Assembly: GCF_003347665.1 (NCBI RefSeq) | Contig: NZ_QDGA01000023.1 | Coordinates: 1 to 64,000, forward strand | From: Microvirga calopogonii | GTDB lineage: Bacteria; Pseudomonadota; Alphaproteobacteria; Rhizobiales; Beijerinckiaceae | Direction: 5' to 3' | DNA length: 64,000 bases | Shown here: positions 48,209-58,002 of the stretch, in pieces | Position numbering within the stretch: the first letter of the stretch is position 1 | Layout: each line of letters begins with the position of its first letter | Made by a program: the position numbers and the translations under genes | Notes under the pieces: model-generated | Seen by the model: only the letters and a program-made list of their open reading frames with translations | Told to the model about the DNA's origin: nothing | The model's database searches: none

Positions 48209-51200
48209 CTACTCGGCCGGGGACGCTCGAGTTTCCATGGAGCCGGCCCGCTTCGGGCTGGCGCGCTTGAAGAGGCGCAGCACGACGAGCCGGACCGCCA
48301 CGTAGAAGACCGGCGTGAGGAAGAGGCCGAAGACCGTCACGCCGAGCATTCCCGAGAACACGGCCGTACCGAGGGATCGGCGCATCTCGGCTCCGGGTCC
48401 GGTCGCGATTGCGAGCGGGAGCACGCCGAGGATGAAGGCGAAAGCCGTCATCAGGATGGGCCGCAGGCGCAGCCGGCACGCCTCGACGACGGCTTCCACC
48501 GGCGTTTTGCCGTCGAACTCCGCCTGCCTTGCAAACTCGACGATGAGGATCGCATTCTTCGCCGCCAAGCCGACGAGGACCACGAGGCCGATCTGTGTCA
48601 GGATGTTGTTGTCCAGGCCTCTGATCATGACGCCGATCAGCGCCGAGAGAACGCTCATCGGCACGATCAGGATGATGGCGATGGGAAGCGACCAGCTTTC
48701 GTACTGGGCCGCAAGCACGAGGAACACGAAGAGCACGGACAGGGCGAAGATGAACACGGCCGTGTTTCCGGTCTGTCGCTCCTGAAACGCCAGCTCCGTC
48801 CATTCGAAGCCCATTCCAGGGGAAAGGTTCTGCCGGACCAGCGCCTCCATGGCATCGAGCGCAGTGCCGGAGGACACGCCGGGCCCAGCATTCCCCTGCA
48901 GAGCCACCGAGGTGAACATGTTGTAGCGCTGAATCAGGTCGGCTCCCGAAATCTCCCGCATCTCCACGAGGGTGCCCAGGGGCACGAGAGCGCCCGTTGA
49001 TGACCGGACCCGAAGCCGGTTGATATCCTCCTGGTCGATCCTGAAGCGCTGATCGGCCTGCGCGCGAACCTGGTAGACGCGGCCGAACGCGTTGAAGTCG
49101 TTCACATACGCCGTGCCGAGATTGATGCGGAGCGTCTCGAAGATGTTCGGGATCGGCACGTTCAGGATGCTCGCCTTCTGACGGTCGATTTCCAGATAGA
49201 CCTGTGGCGAATTCGCCGAGAAGGTGGTGAAGACGCCAGCGAGGTTCGGGTTCTGCCGCGCCTGTCCCATCAGCTGGTAGGCGACCGCCAATATACCGCG
49301 CACATCGTCGCCGGTCCGGTTCTGGATCTGAATCTTGAAACCGCCCGAGTTTCCGAGTCCGCGGACGGGCGGCGGCGGGATGGCGATGATGAATGCCTCC
49401 TCGATCTGCTGCATGCGGGCGAAGAGATCGCCGATGATCTTGGCCCCGGAATCACCCGCCTTGATCCGTTCGTCGAACGGCTCGAAGCCGGCAAAGATCG
49501 CCGCAGCATTGGTCGCATTGGTGAAGGTGGCTCCCGAAAAGCCCGCGAAGGCCACCGCGTTCTTAACGCCGGGCGTCTCCTGGATGATCTTGGATGCCCG
49601 CTGCACCACCGCATCCGTGCGCGCCAGGGAAGAGCCGTCCGGCAACTGGATCACGACGATGGCGTAGCCTTGGTCGAGGGTCGGGATGAAGCCGCGCGGG
49701 ACATGGTTGGCGATCCAAACGGTGCCGGCCAGAAGGCCGACATAGACCGGCAGCACGATGAGCTTGTGCCGCGCCAGCGTCCCAACCGCTCTGGCATATC
49801 CGTTGGACGTGACATCAAAGCCACGGTTGAAGCCATTGGCCAATGTACGCCCGACCCGGGCAACCGGGTTCCTGGAATGCCCATGACTGTGCGGCTTCAA
49901 TAGGAAAGCTGCCAGGGCCGGAGAAAGCGTCAGTGAGTTGAACGCCGATATGACAGTAGACACGGCGATCGTCAGGGCGAATTGTCGGTAGAACTGACCG
50001 GAGATGCCAGGAATGAAGGCGGTGGGCACGAACACCGCGACGAGAACCAGCGCGATGGCCACGACCGCGGTTCCGACCTCGTCCATGGTCGTATGGGCGG
50101 CGTCTCGCGGCGTCATGCCGAGAGCGATGTTGCGTTCCACGTTCTCCACCACGACGATGGCATCATCGACCACGATGCCGATCGCCAGCACCATGCCGAA
50201 CAGGGTCAGCGTATTGATCGAGAAGCCGAGAGCCGCCATGAAAGCGAAAGTGCCGATCAGGGAGACCGGGATCGCCACGATGGGGATGATCGCCGTCCGC
50301 CAGCTCTGCAGGAAAATGAAGACCACGATCACGACGAGCGCCGTGGCCTCGAACAACGTCTTGTAGACCTCGTTCACGCTCTCGGAGATGAACTCCGTGG
50401 GATTGTAGACGATCTGGTACGCGATGCCCGGCGGGAAGTTGCCTTTGAGCTCCTCCATGGTCCGCGTGATCTGCTCGGATGCTGCGAGCGCATTGGTCCC
50501 TGGCCGCTGGAAGATGGCCAGAGCGACCGCGGGCTTGCCGTTCAGATAGGAATTGGTGACGTAATCCTGGGCACCGAGTTCGATGCGTGCGACGTCCTGC
50601 AGCCGAACGAGGCGTCCCTGCGGTGTCGCCTGGACGATGATCTGGCGGAACTGGCGTGGATCCTCGAACCGCCCCTGCGTCGTCACCGTCAGCTGGAACG
50701 CCGCATCCGTCGGCGTCGGCTCCTGGCCCAAGGCGCCGCCGGAGACCTGGACGTTCTGCTCCTGGATCGCCCTCACCACCTCGCTCGACGTCATCCCGTA
50801 CGAGGCAAGCTTCTCGGGATCCAGCCAGACGCGAAGGGAATATTGCCGCTCGCCGAAGATGATGAGGTCGCCCACCCCGTCGAGACGGAGCAGGATGTCG
50901 CGCACATAGTTGCGGGCATAGTTCGAGACATAGAGCTGGTCGTAGGATCCGTCCGGCGAGAGCATATGGACGACCATCATCAGGTCGGGCGAACTCTTGA
51001 GCGTCGTCACGCCGAGACGGCGCACCTCCTCGGGCAAGCGCGGCGTCGCGATCGCCACCCGGTTCTGGACGAGCACCTGGGCCTTGTCGAGATCGGTGCC
51101 GAGCTTGAACGTGATCGTCAGCGCCATGGCGCCGTCGCCGGTGGAATAAGAGGACATATAGAGCATGTCCTCGACGCCGTTGACCTGCTGCTCCAGCGGC

Positions 51201-51394
51201 GTGGCGACCGTGGCCGCAACCGTCTGCGCATCTGCTCCCGGGTAATTCGCTCTGACCACCACGGTGGGCGGCGCGATATCCGGGTATTGCGCGACCGGCA
51301 GGGTCGAGTAAGCGATTCCCCCGATGATCAGGAAAAGCGCCGACAGGACCGTCGCGAAGATGGGACGGTCGACGAAGAAATGGGCGAAGCGCAT
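48209..51394 (-). CDS. RND efflux transporter, inner-membrane pump (HAE-1/AcrB family)
   Basis: A 1061-residue inner-membrane pump of normal family length, starting MRFAHFFVDRPIFATVLS. It has 12 transmembrane segments in two halves, large periplasmic loops, and the proton-relay region GIVVDDAIVVVENVERN in TM4. It forms a tripartite system with the adaptor encoded 23 nt upstream; no outer-membrane channel gene is in the window. Substrates are probably hydrophobic drugs or metabolites. A plus-strand frame of 523 codons opposite it is a shadow. Confidence 0.92.
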   Translation of the reverse strand: MRFAHFFVDRPIFATVLSALFLIIGGIAYSTLPVAQYPDIAPPTVVVRANYPGADAQTVAATVATPLEQQVNGVEDMLYMSSYSTGDGAMALTITFKLGTDLDKAQVLVQNRVAIATPRLPEEVRRLGVTTLKSSPDLMMVVHMLSPDGSYDQLYVSNYARNYVRDILLRLDGVGDLIIFGERQYSLRVWLDPEKLASYGMTSSEVVRAIQEQNVQVSGGALGQEPTPTDAAFQLTVTTQGRFEDPRQFRQIIVQATPQGRLVRLQDVARIELGAQDYVTNSYLNGKPAVALAIFQRPGTNALAASEQITRTMEELKGNFPPGIAYQIVYNPTEFISESVNEVYKTLFEATALVVIVVFIFLQSWRTAIIPIVAIPVSLIGTFAFMAALGFSINTLTLFGMVLAIGIVVDDAIVVVENVERNIALGMTPRDAAHTTMDEVGTAVVAIALVLVAVFVPTAFIPGISGQFYRQFALTIAVSTVISAFNSLTLSPALAAFLLKPHSHGHSRNPVARVGRTLANGFNRGFDVTSNGYARAVGTLARHKLIVLPVYVGLLAGTVWIANHVPRGFIPTLDQGYAIVVIQLPDGSSLARTDAVVQRASKIIQETPGVKNAVAFAGFSGATFTNATNAAAIFAGFEPFDERIKAGDSGAKIIGDLFARMQQIEEAFIIAIPPPPVRGLGNSGGFKIQIQNRTGDDVRGILAVAYQLMGQARQNPNLAGVFTTFSANSPQVYLEIDRQKASILNVPIPNIFETLRINLGTAYVNDFNAFGRVYQVRAQADQRFRIDQEDINRLRVRSSTGALVPLGTLVEMREISGADLIQRYNMFTSVALQGNAGPGVSSGTALDAMEALVRQNLSPGMGFEWTELAFQERQTGNTAVFIFALSVLFVFLVLAAQYESWSLPIAIILIVPMSVLSALIGVMIRGLDNNILTQIGLVVLVGLAAKNAILIVEFARQAEFDGKTPVEAVVEACRLRLRPILMTAFAFILGVLPLAIATGPGAEMRRSLGTAVFSGMLGVTVFGLFLTPVFYVAVRLVVLRLFKRASPKRAGSMETRASPAE

Positions 51395-51417
51395 GCAATC
51401 GCACTCCTGGCGTGGGA

Positions 51418-52566
51418 TCAGCTGCCGTTTCGTTCCCGCACCGGGGGGAGCGTTATCATCTGGGGCGTAATCGGCGCCCCGGGCCTGACGCGAACGAGGC
51501 CGTTGACGACCACTGTCTCGTTTCCGGTCAAACCGTCACGAATCACCCTGTAGCCGTCGATCCGCGGGCCGATGCGAACGGGCTTGAGATTCACGGTGTT
51601 ATTCTCGCCGACCACATAGACCACCCGCCTGTCCTGGTCGCTTCCGATCGCTTCGTCAGGCACGAGGATACCCTTGTAAGGATCGGAGGCGCCGACAGTC
51701 ACACGGCCGAACAGACCGGGTGTCAGGAAGCGATCCTTGTTCTCGAACACGGCACGCACGCGGATCGTGCCGCTTGCCGAATCCAGCCGGTTGTCGACGA
51801 AATCGAGATGTCCCTTGCGCGGCTCCAGGCGCTCATCCGTCAACCTGAGAACGACCTCATTGGTCTCTCCGTTGGCCGAGGTATTGGTACCTCCACGGGA
51901 CTGCCTGGAGAAAGCCAGGAACGAGCGCTCATCGACATCGAAATAGAACTGGATCGGATCGAGCGAGAGGACGTTCGTCAGGATCGTCTCATTGGCGTTG
52001 ACCAGATTGCCCTCCGAGACGAGCTTGCGCGAAATGCGCCCCGATAATGGAGATTTGATCTCCGTGAATTCGACATCGAGCTGGGCCTGCCGGAGAGCCG
52101 CCTGGGCACGATCCAATTCGGCCTTGGCCGTCAGGAACGATTGCCGGCGCTGATCGTAGAGTTGATCGGTGATGTTCCCGCTCCGACGCAACTGCTCGGC
52201 GCGATCGAGATCGCTTTGCGCGAATTCCAAACGGACCTGCGAGGATGTGACGGCCGATTGCGCCTGCTCAAGCGAATTGCGGTAGGGCCGCGGATCGATG
52301 GTGAAAAGAAGGTCTCCCGCCTTGACGAAAGTGCCGTCCTGAAAATGAACCTTGTCGAGATACCCGGATACCCGCGCCCGGATATCCACCTGATCGATGG
52401 CCTCGAACCGTCCGATGAAATCGTCCTGCTCGACGATGTCCTTCATGATGGGTTTTGCCACAGTCACTGGTGGAGGCGGCGCGGGGCTGCCCTGCGCCAA
52501 TACGGGATTCGTCGCAAACCAAGAGAACAGAACGCTGGAAACAAGCACGGACCGAGGAAAGCGCAT
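51418..52566 (-). CDS. RND efflux periplasmic adaptor (AcrA/MexE family)
   Basis: A 382-residue membrane fusion protein with a signal peptide (about 1-26, ending LAQG), lipoyl half-motifs (FEAIDQVDIRARVSGYLDKVHFQDGTFVKAGDLLFTID and IKSPLSGRISRKLVSEGNLV), a helical hairpin with two coiled-coil arms, and a beta-barrel. AGGAGG 6 nt upstream supports start 52566. First gene of the pump operon. Confidence 0.92.
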   Translation of the reverse strand: MRFPRSVLVSSVLFSWFATNPVLAQGSPAPPPPVTVAKPIMKDIVEQDDFIGRFEAIDQVDIRARVSGYLDKVHFQDGTFVKAGDLLFTIDPRPYRNSLEQAQSAVTSSQVRLEFAQSDLDRAEQLRRSGNITDQLYDQRRQSFLTAKAELDRAQAALRQAQLDVEFTEIKSPLSGRISRKLVSEGNLVNANETILTNVLSLDPIQFYFDVDERSFLAFSRQSRGGTNTSANGETNEVVLRLTDERLEPRKGHLDFVDNRLDSASGTIRVRAVFENKDRFLTPGLFGRVTVGASDPYKGILVPDEAIGSDQDRRVVYVVGENNTVNLKPVRIGPRIDGYRVIRDGLTGNETVVVNGLVRVRPGAPITPQMITLPPVRERNGS

Positions 52567-52787
52567 GCGTAACCTCCTGATCGACATGACGGACGCAGCA
52601 CTGCGCCTCCAAATTCTAGATTATGGCCCTCTGCGCGGAGGCACGCAAAAGTGCTTTTGTTCTTATTGCAGGGCAATATTACGCATTGTTGAAACCCTGA
52701 CAAGGTACGCAACATTAATACACTTTGACCGGGATCGCTCGCCGCAAATTGCAATAGGAAACGGTCTTGAGCTTGGGAGCGAGTTTC
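52567..52787 (-). promoter_or_regulatory. Promoter region of the RND pump operon
   Basis: The 221-bp gap to the patatin gene is AT-rich. TACGCA is repeated at 52680 and 52706 (26 nt apart), and CAAAAG-TG-CTTTTG gives a small inverted repeat near 52647. These are candidate operator elements; no TetR- or MarR-type regulator gene is adjacent. Confidence 0.35.
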
Positions 52788-53852
52788 TCAGGTATAGGCA
52801 TTGCGGAGATCAAGGGTGCTTTGCTGTCCAATATACCGGTAGTTTTTCGCAAGCCATGCGCGAGCCGCCTTCCTGCCGAGATCTTTCAGCTCCTTGAAGA
52901 AGCTCCATTGAGCGCTAAGGCGCGACGCCGCTGTGAACTCATCGAGTTTATCACCGCCATGGATTCGATGCATGAGGACCCGCTTGTAGTCCGCGGTCGA
53001 GAGCTTTCCCTCGTCGATCAGCCGCGTCACGAATGCGACCGCTCTGAACTGCTCAAGCAGATTGGCATTGAATGTGATCTCCGTCAGCCTGTTCTGGATC
53101 TCCTGCACGCTCCGAGGTGTCGAGCGGCGCTCGATCGGATTGATCTGCACCAGCAGGATATCGTCCGATTCGGTTTCGTAGAAGAGCGGAAAGAGCGCCG
53201 GATTGCCTGTGTAACCACCATCCCAATAGGGCTCGCCTTCGATCTCGACGGCCTTGAAGAGCATGGGCAGGCATGCAGAGGCCAGAACGTGATCCACGGT
53301 CAGCTCGGGGCCCTTGAAGACCCTGATCTTCCCGGACCAGACGTTGGTCGCCGCAATGAACAGTTTCGCATCTCGACACGCCCTCACCCGCTCGAAATTG
53401 ATCAGGCTGTTGAGAGCGTCGCGTAGAGGGTTGATGTCGAGCGGATTGAGATCATACGGACTTGCGACCCGGGACCAAGCATCGAACCAGAGATTCGAAG
53501 ATCCGTTCATGCTCCAATAGCTCAAGAGACGGTCGAAGAGCGATCGCTGAATCGGCGAGAGCACGCCGTCGAGGCTCACACGTTTCCAGAACTTTCGCAG
53601 CTGCTCGCGCGCTCCGTCACGGCCTCCCTCGAGCCATCCTTCGAAGACAACGACCGCGTTCATCGATCCAGCGCTCGCGCCGGTGATCGCCTCAATCGTC
53701 AGCCTCCCGTCCTCAAGAAGATAATCGAGCACACCCCAGGTGAAGGCGCCATGCGCGCCACCACCCTGCAACGCCAGGGATACGGTCTTCTCGGCATTGG
53801 GACACACCAGGCCCCGTACAGGGCTTCTGCGTTTCTCGGCTCGACCCGTCAT
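52788..53852 (-). CDS. Patatin-like phospholipase
   Basis: A 354-residue lipid acyl hydrolase. Oxyanion loop LQGGGAHGAF, nucleophile elbow GASAGS (S60) and catalytic Asp in YWDGGYTGNPAL (D211) make up the Ser-Asp dyad. No signal peptide. GGAG 6 nt upstream supports start 53852. The same strand as the RND pump, 221 bp apart, so probably a separate transcript. Confidence 0.9.
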   Translation of the reverse strand: MTGRAEKRRSPVRGLVCPNAEKTVSLALQGGGAHGAFTWGVLDYLLEDGRLTIEAITGASAGSMNAVVVFEGWLEGGRDGAREQLRKFWKRVSLDGVLSPIQRSLFDRLLSYWSMNGSSNLWFDAWSRVASPYDLNPLDINPLRDALNSLINFERVRACRDAKLFIAATNVWSGKIRVFKGPELTVDHVLASACLPMLFKAVEIEGEPYWDGGYTGNPALFPLFYETESDDILLVQINPIERRSTPRSVQEIQNRLTEITFNANLLEQFRAVAFVTRLIDEGKLSTADYKRVLMHRIHGGDKLDEFTAASRLSAQWSFFKELKDLGRKAARAWLAKNYRYIGQQSTLDLRNAYT

Positions 53853-54144
53853 TGCGATCTCCAAGTCTCGGTCGACAGATTACCACCAGGACGGCGCCCA
53901 AGCGCAAGTCGGAGCCTCACCCATTGCCCGGGACAAGCGATCGACCACGTCAAAGGAACATGGGCCCCGGCCAAGCTTGGCTTCCGTGGACCGATGAGAC
54001 ACACTAGAGCCTCGGACCTGCAAGTGGGTTCATTTTCCGCCGGCGCGACCCTTCGGTTCAGCACGGTGTCCAGGACCCGCGGCGGTCGAGCGGAATGTAT
54101 GGAAAAAGGCATAATCTCGGCCCTGATCATGCCGGAGCTCAAAC

Positions 54145-55029
54145 ATGATCGTGCGTCTGCCCAAGTCGGCTCAATGGAGATTACTTCAACTGAAACTTAT
54201 CATCCAGTCGGCTGCTGCCCGCACAGCCATGCGCTGGCGGATCCATCGATCACGTCGCCCCCACAACCTACCAGGGGAACTCGTCGTATCCCTGACCTCT
54301 TATGAGGCACGTTTCGAAACTCTCCCGCTGACCTTACGTGCGCTTCTCTGTCAGACCATCAAGCCGGATCGCATTGTTCTTTGGGTGTCTTACGAAGACG
54401 AAGCAAAGCTTCCAAAAGCCGTGACGAGGCTCAAGAGATATGGCCTGGATATTCGCGTAACGGATGACTTTCGATCATTCAAGAAGATCATTCCGTCGCT
54501 GAAAGCGTTTCCGGAGGCATTCATCGTAACGGCTGATGACGACGTATACTATAAACAAAATTGGCTCGCAGATCTGGCATCTGCATCGGCGGGGCGAAGG
54601 AACCTCATCGTCTGCCACCAGGCAAGGAAGATAAACATAGATCCGTATGGTCACCTGCAACCATACGGAACATGGCCTTATATCACCGAGCCGGAAGAAT
54701 CCTCTGCCGTTTTCCCTGTCGGGCGTGGCGGTATCCTCTATCCTCCGTCAGCTCTCGCACGCGAAGTCCTGAACCATGATGCTTTCCTCGAACTTTGCCC
54801 GAAAGCCGACGACGTTTGGCTGTACTGGATGGGCCGCAACGCGGGAAGCGTCTATCGCAAGATCGGTCGCTCGGAAATTGCTTGGGATTGGCCAGGAACG
54901 CAAAAGGTCGCGCTTTTTCGTGAAAATCTCCAATCCAACTTGAACGATTCACAGATCGATGCCGTTGCCAAACGCTATGGATCTCCTGTTTTCCGTGGAA
55001 TGCCGCGCCCCGAAGATCAAATGCGGTAA
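54145..55029 (+). CDS. Putative glycosyltransferase
   Basis: A 294-residue protein with GT-A features: LVVSLTSYEARFETLPLTLRALLCQTIKPDRIVLWVS at the start of the nucleotide-sugar fold and a metal-binding TADDDVYY. GRGGILYPP and DDVWLYWMG resemble acceptor/donor loops. No membrane segment of note. GGAG precedes the ATG. First plus-strand gene of the exopolysaccharide region; donor and acceptor are unknown. Confidence 0.75.
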   Translation: MIVRLPKSAQWRLLQLKLIIQSAAARTAMRWRIHRSRRPHNLPGELVVSLTSYEARFETLPLTLRALLCQTIKPDRIVLWVSYEDEAKLPKAVTRLKRYGLDIRVTDDFRSFKKIIPSLKAFPEAFIVTADDDVYYKQNWLADLASASAGRRNLIVCHQARKINIDPYGHLQPYGTWPYITEPEESSAVFPVGRGGILYPPSALAREVLNHDAFLELCPKADDVWLYWMGRNAGSVYRKIGRSEIAWDWPGTQKVALFRENLQSNLNDSQIDAVAKRYGSPVFRGMPRPEDQMR

Positions 55030-55557
55030 CAGGCCGAGAAGCTCCGGCGTGCTTTGGACATTGCAATGGATAGCTGGCGCAATGGCACCTTCTTTCAACC
55101 GAGACCTGTTGTGATGCCGCCTGCTCCGAAGAACGAGATCGGATGCACTATTCTTCGGATGTCGGATCCTATCACAAAGCGATTCACCGCAAGGGAATGG
55201 AGCATCGGAGCACCACGAAAGTGAATTCCTCTGTCGAACTTATGCCTTATCGCCAAGCTTCATTTTTCTATTGGACATTTCGGCGGGACTGCGCTGAAGG
55301 AGGTTTGATTTATTTATTGACATTCCGACGGTTCAAACGAATATGTCTGCGGAACTTACGCTCCGCCGACGTACACAGAGTACTGAGTTTCCTGAATGTA
55401 CATGCGTGGAAGAGCTGAGCCTGCGGTCTGTTGAATATGGTCGCTCGCGTCTCCAATAAACTTATAAATTTCTGGTGGCTGATTTTAGTCTCATAGTGAG
55501 CAAGGTGAGCTGCTGCCTGGCCTGAGACAAGAGAATATTGTCAAGCGGAGAGGCTGC
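55030..55557. other. AT-richer intergenic region ahead of the ExoF-like gene
   Basis: About 530 bp with lower GC than the surroundings. The one short plus-strand frame (55143-55418, 91 codons) has no ribosome-binding site and no family likeness, so I do not call it. Probably holds the promoter and regulatory sites of the export gene. Confidence 0.45.
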
Positions 55558-56907
55558 ATGAGCTCTCAGGATTATCCGCTTACCCGAAGCTTTCGGAGTG
55601 CAGTCCAAAGCGTCCTGGGCTGTTTTGCTGTCTGGATCATATTCCTTGCCCTTCTTCCCGGTGGGGCCGCTGCTGCAGAGTATCGCCTGGGTCCGCAGGA
55701 CAAGATCAGGATCAAGGTCGCTGAATGGCGGGCTGGCAAGAGCGAGTATTTCGACTGGGCAATCCTCATGGGTGAGTACACCGTGAATGCCTCAGGTAGC
55801 ATCGCGCTACCGCTTCTCGGCAACCTGCCTGTCAAAGGACTGACGGTTGATGAACTTGCAAGGCTCGTTGCCGAAACTCTCCAGACACGGGCCGGGATCC
55901 CCAACCGCCCTGAAGCCGCTGTCGAGATCATCCAATATCGTCCAATCTATGTTGTCGGAAGCGTCCAGCAGCCCGGTGAATATGCCTATCGGCCAGCGCT
56001 AACCGTCCTGCAGGCGATCGGCTTGTCGGGAGGCCTCTATAGGCAAACGGAATCCGGCCTGATCCGCCTCGAGCGCGACAGGGTTTCCGCCATTGGCGCC
56101 TATGAAAGCGCACGTCTCGAGATCCGCCGCCTGCTGGTGCGGCGCGAACGTTTGACCACTGAGCTGGCCTCGGGGCCGCAGATCCCGACCCCAGATGACC
56201 TACGCGACGATCCCGATGCCCCCCGTCTCATCGCAGATGAAATTGCGGTCATGAACGCACGCAGTGACGCTCTGCGCTCTCAACTGGCCGCCAATGCCGA
56301 GATCAAGGATCTTTTCTCGAAGGAAATCGTAAGCCTGGAGCAGAAAGTCACAGCACAGGAGCGGCAGATCGCCATTGCACGTCGTGAGTTGCAGACCGTC
56401 GGGAACTTGGTTGAGAAAGGCCTTGCAGTCAGCTCGCGTGAATTTGCGCTTGAGCGCACCCTGGCAGACCTCGAGAGCAAGATGCTCGACTATACGACCG
56501 CGATACTGCGAGCGCGCCAGGAAATCAGCAAAGCGGATCGGGATGCCACCGACTTGCAGGCCGACCGGAAGGCGAAGATCGAAGCTGAGAGGCAGGAGAC
56601 GGAAGCCGCTATCGATCAGCTCAGGTCGCGCCTCGCGACGTCTCAGAGCCTCATCAATGAAGCCACAACGACAGCGCCTCGACTCCTCATGGAGAGAATG
56701 GAAGCCACACGGCAGATTACCTTCTGGATCGTGCGGCAGAGCGACACGAACTCGATCAGGATTTCAGCCGACGCGGACACGGCTGTTGAGCCGGGTGACG
56801 TCATCCAGGTTGAACAGAGCACCACCGCGGACACCAGAGCCGAGTGGCCTGATCGAAACGCCGTGAGCATGGATTCCAACATGCAGTCCCGCTCCAAATC
56901 CAATTAA
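55558..56907 (+). CDS. Polysaccharide export protein (ExoF/Wza-like)
   Basis: A 449-residue exported protein. An N-terminal hydrophobic segment (about 20-40) is followed by YRLGPQDKIRIKV, the start of the Poly_export domain, then SLBB-like VVGSVQQPGEYAYRPALTVLQAIGLSGGLY, and a long helical/coiled-coil stretch at about 220-390, as in ExoF of Sinorhizobium. GGAGAGG precedes the ATG. It should form or gate the outer-membrane path for the polymer made by this locus. Confidence 0.88.
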   Translation: MSSQDYPLTRSFRSAVQSVLGCFAVWIIFLALLPGGAAAAEYRLGPQDKIRIKVAEWRAGKSEYFDWAILMGEYTVNASGSIALPLLGNLPVKGLTVDELARLVAETLQTRAGIPNRPEAAVEIIQYRPIYVVGSVQQPGEYAYRPALTVLQAIGLSGGLYRQTESGLIRLERDRVSAIGAYESARLEIRRLLVRRERLTTELASGPQIPTPDDLRDDPDAPRLIADEIAVMNARSDALRSQLAANAEIKDLFSKEIVSLEQKVTAQERQIAIARRELQTVGNLVEKGLAVSSREFALERTLADLESKMLDYTTAILRARQEISKADRDATDLQADRKAKIEAERQETEAAIDQLRSRLATSQSLINEATTTAPRLLMERMEATRQITFWIVRQSDTNSIRISADADTAVEPGDVIQVEQSTTADTRAEWPDRNAVSMDSNMQSRSKSN

Positions 56908-57034
56908 TGAACGATGTCATCCTCCATGGTCCAAGCAAGAGATCTGTTTCGGCTAGAGCATGGCTCCGCACCTACAAGAAGGCAACCACTGCACCCGGCG
57001 ACCATATGCCTTCACATTGCTGATGGAGATTCTG

Positions 57035-57913
57035 ATGAGACCGATTTCAACGGAAGGGCTTGAAAAGCCGACAAGTATCGACGCCGGCGCCGTACCGATG
57101 CTTCAATGGCTGAAGATTGAAGATCTCCTGGTCGACCCCACTTACCAGCGTCCTATTGTCGGCCAAGGTCGCCGGAATGTTATCCGGATTGCCCAGTCCT
57201 TCTCATGGTCCTGCTTCTCGCCAGTGGTCGTCTCTCCCATCGAGGGAGGAAAGTTTGCCATCATTGATGGCCAGCACAGAACTACTGCCGCGGCACTGGC
57301 CGGATTTGATAGTGTTCCCTGCCAAGTTGTCATCGCGGCGCAAGAGGACCAGGCGATCGCCTTCAAGGCCATCAACGGCGTGACTGTCCCTATCTCGCCA
57401 ATGGCGCTGTATTCGGCCGCTGTCGTTGCACGAGAGCCGTGGGCTATTGAAGTTGCCGATGTGTGCCTCAGGGCAGATGTGGAATTGCTGCGATATCCCC
57501 TCCCCGTCGAGCGCCAACGTCCCGGTCAGACGATGGCAGTCGGCGCGATTGCGCGTTGTCTCAATCGCTACGGTCAGGCAACACTGATTACGGCGCTCCA
57601 GTGCGTCACCCAGACCAACAACAATGTCCCGGGGGCGCTCACAGCCCGAGTCATCCGGGCCATCTGCGAAGTCCTTCACAGCAACCCCCTTTGGAGAGAC
57701 AGCGGCCTGACACTGCTGGAAGCGTTCGACTCAATCGACTTGGCCACGCTTCAGAGCGAGGCGGCCCTGCACACGGGTCCGACCCGCACGAGTCAGGTTG
57801 AGTTCATGATAGAACGAATTCGAGCAGAGCTTTTCAGCTTGATGCCGAGGCCACAAATACCGCTTCAGACGTGGTCTCAGGGTGTACAGGAACTCCAAAG
57901 TGCCACTAGTTGA
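57035..57913 (+). CDS. ParB/Srx-fold protein with DGQHR motif
   Basis: A 292-residue protein with a ParB-like N-terminal domain: LLVDPTYQRP (37-40), FSPVVVSPIEGGKFAIIDGQHRTTAAALAG (DGQHR 78-82). No HTH of true ParB is obvious; the C-terminal 200 residues are helical and unassigned. GGAG 6 nt upstream supports start 57035; an open frame to 56960 exists. Proteins of this type are usually in plasmid, phage or defence settings. Its place between the export and polymerase genes of an exopolysaccharide locus is unusual. Confidence 0.75.
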   Translation: MRPISTEGLEKPTSIDAGAVPMLQWLKIEDLLVDPTYQRPIVGQGRRNVIRIAQSFSWSCFSPVVVSPIEGGKFAIIDGQHRTTAAALAGFDSVPCQVVIAAQEDQAIAFKAINGVTVPISPMALYSAAVVAREPWAIEVADVCLRADVELLRYPLPVERQRPGQTMAVGAIARCLNRYGQATLITALQCVTQTNNNVPGALTARVIRAICEVLHSNPLWRDSGLTLLEAFDSIDLATLQSEAALHTGPTRTSQVEFMIERIRAELFSLMPRPQIPLQTWSQGVQELQSATS

Positions 57914-58002
57914 AGTGGTAGTCGACGGTCAAGGACGTTCATCGGGCGAGACTCCGGGCCCATTGATGTGCGGATCCGTCCCAGGATAATGAGGCCGACG
58001 GT

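Noticed and set aside
49982-51553. Plus-strand open frame of 523 codons
   Set aside because: Antisense to the RND pump; Asp/His/Arg-rich with no domain.
55143-55418. 91-codon plus-strand frame before the ExoF-like gene
   Set aside because: No ribosome-binding site, AT-rich, no family likeness.
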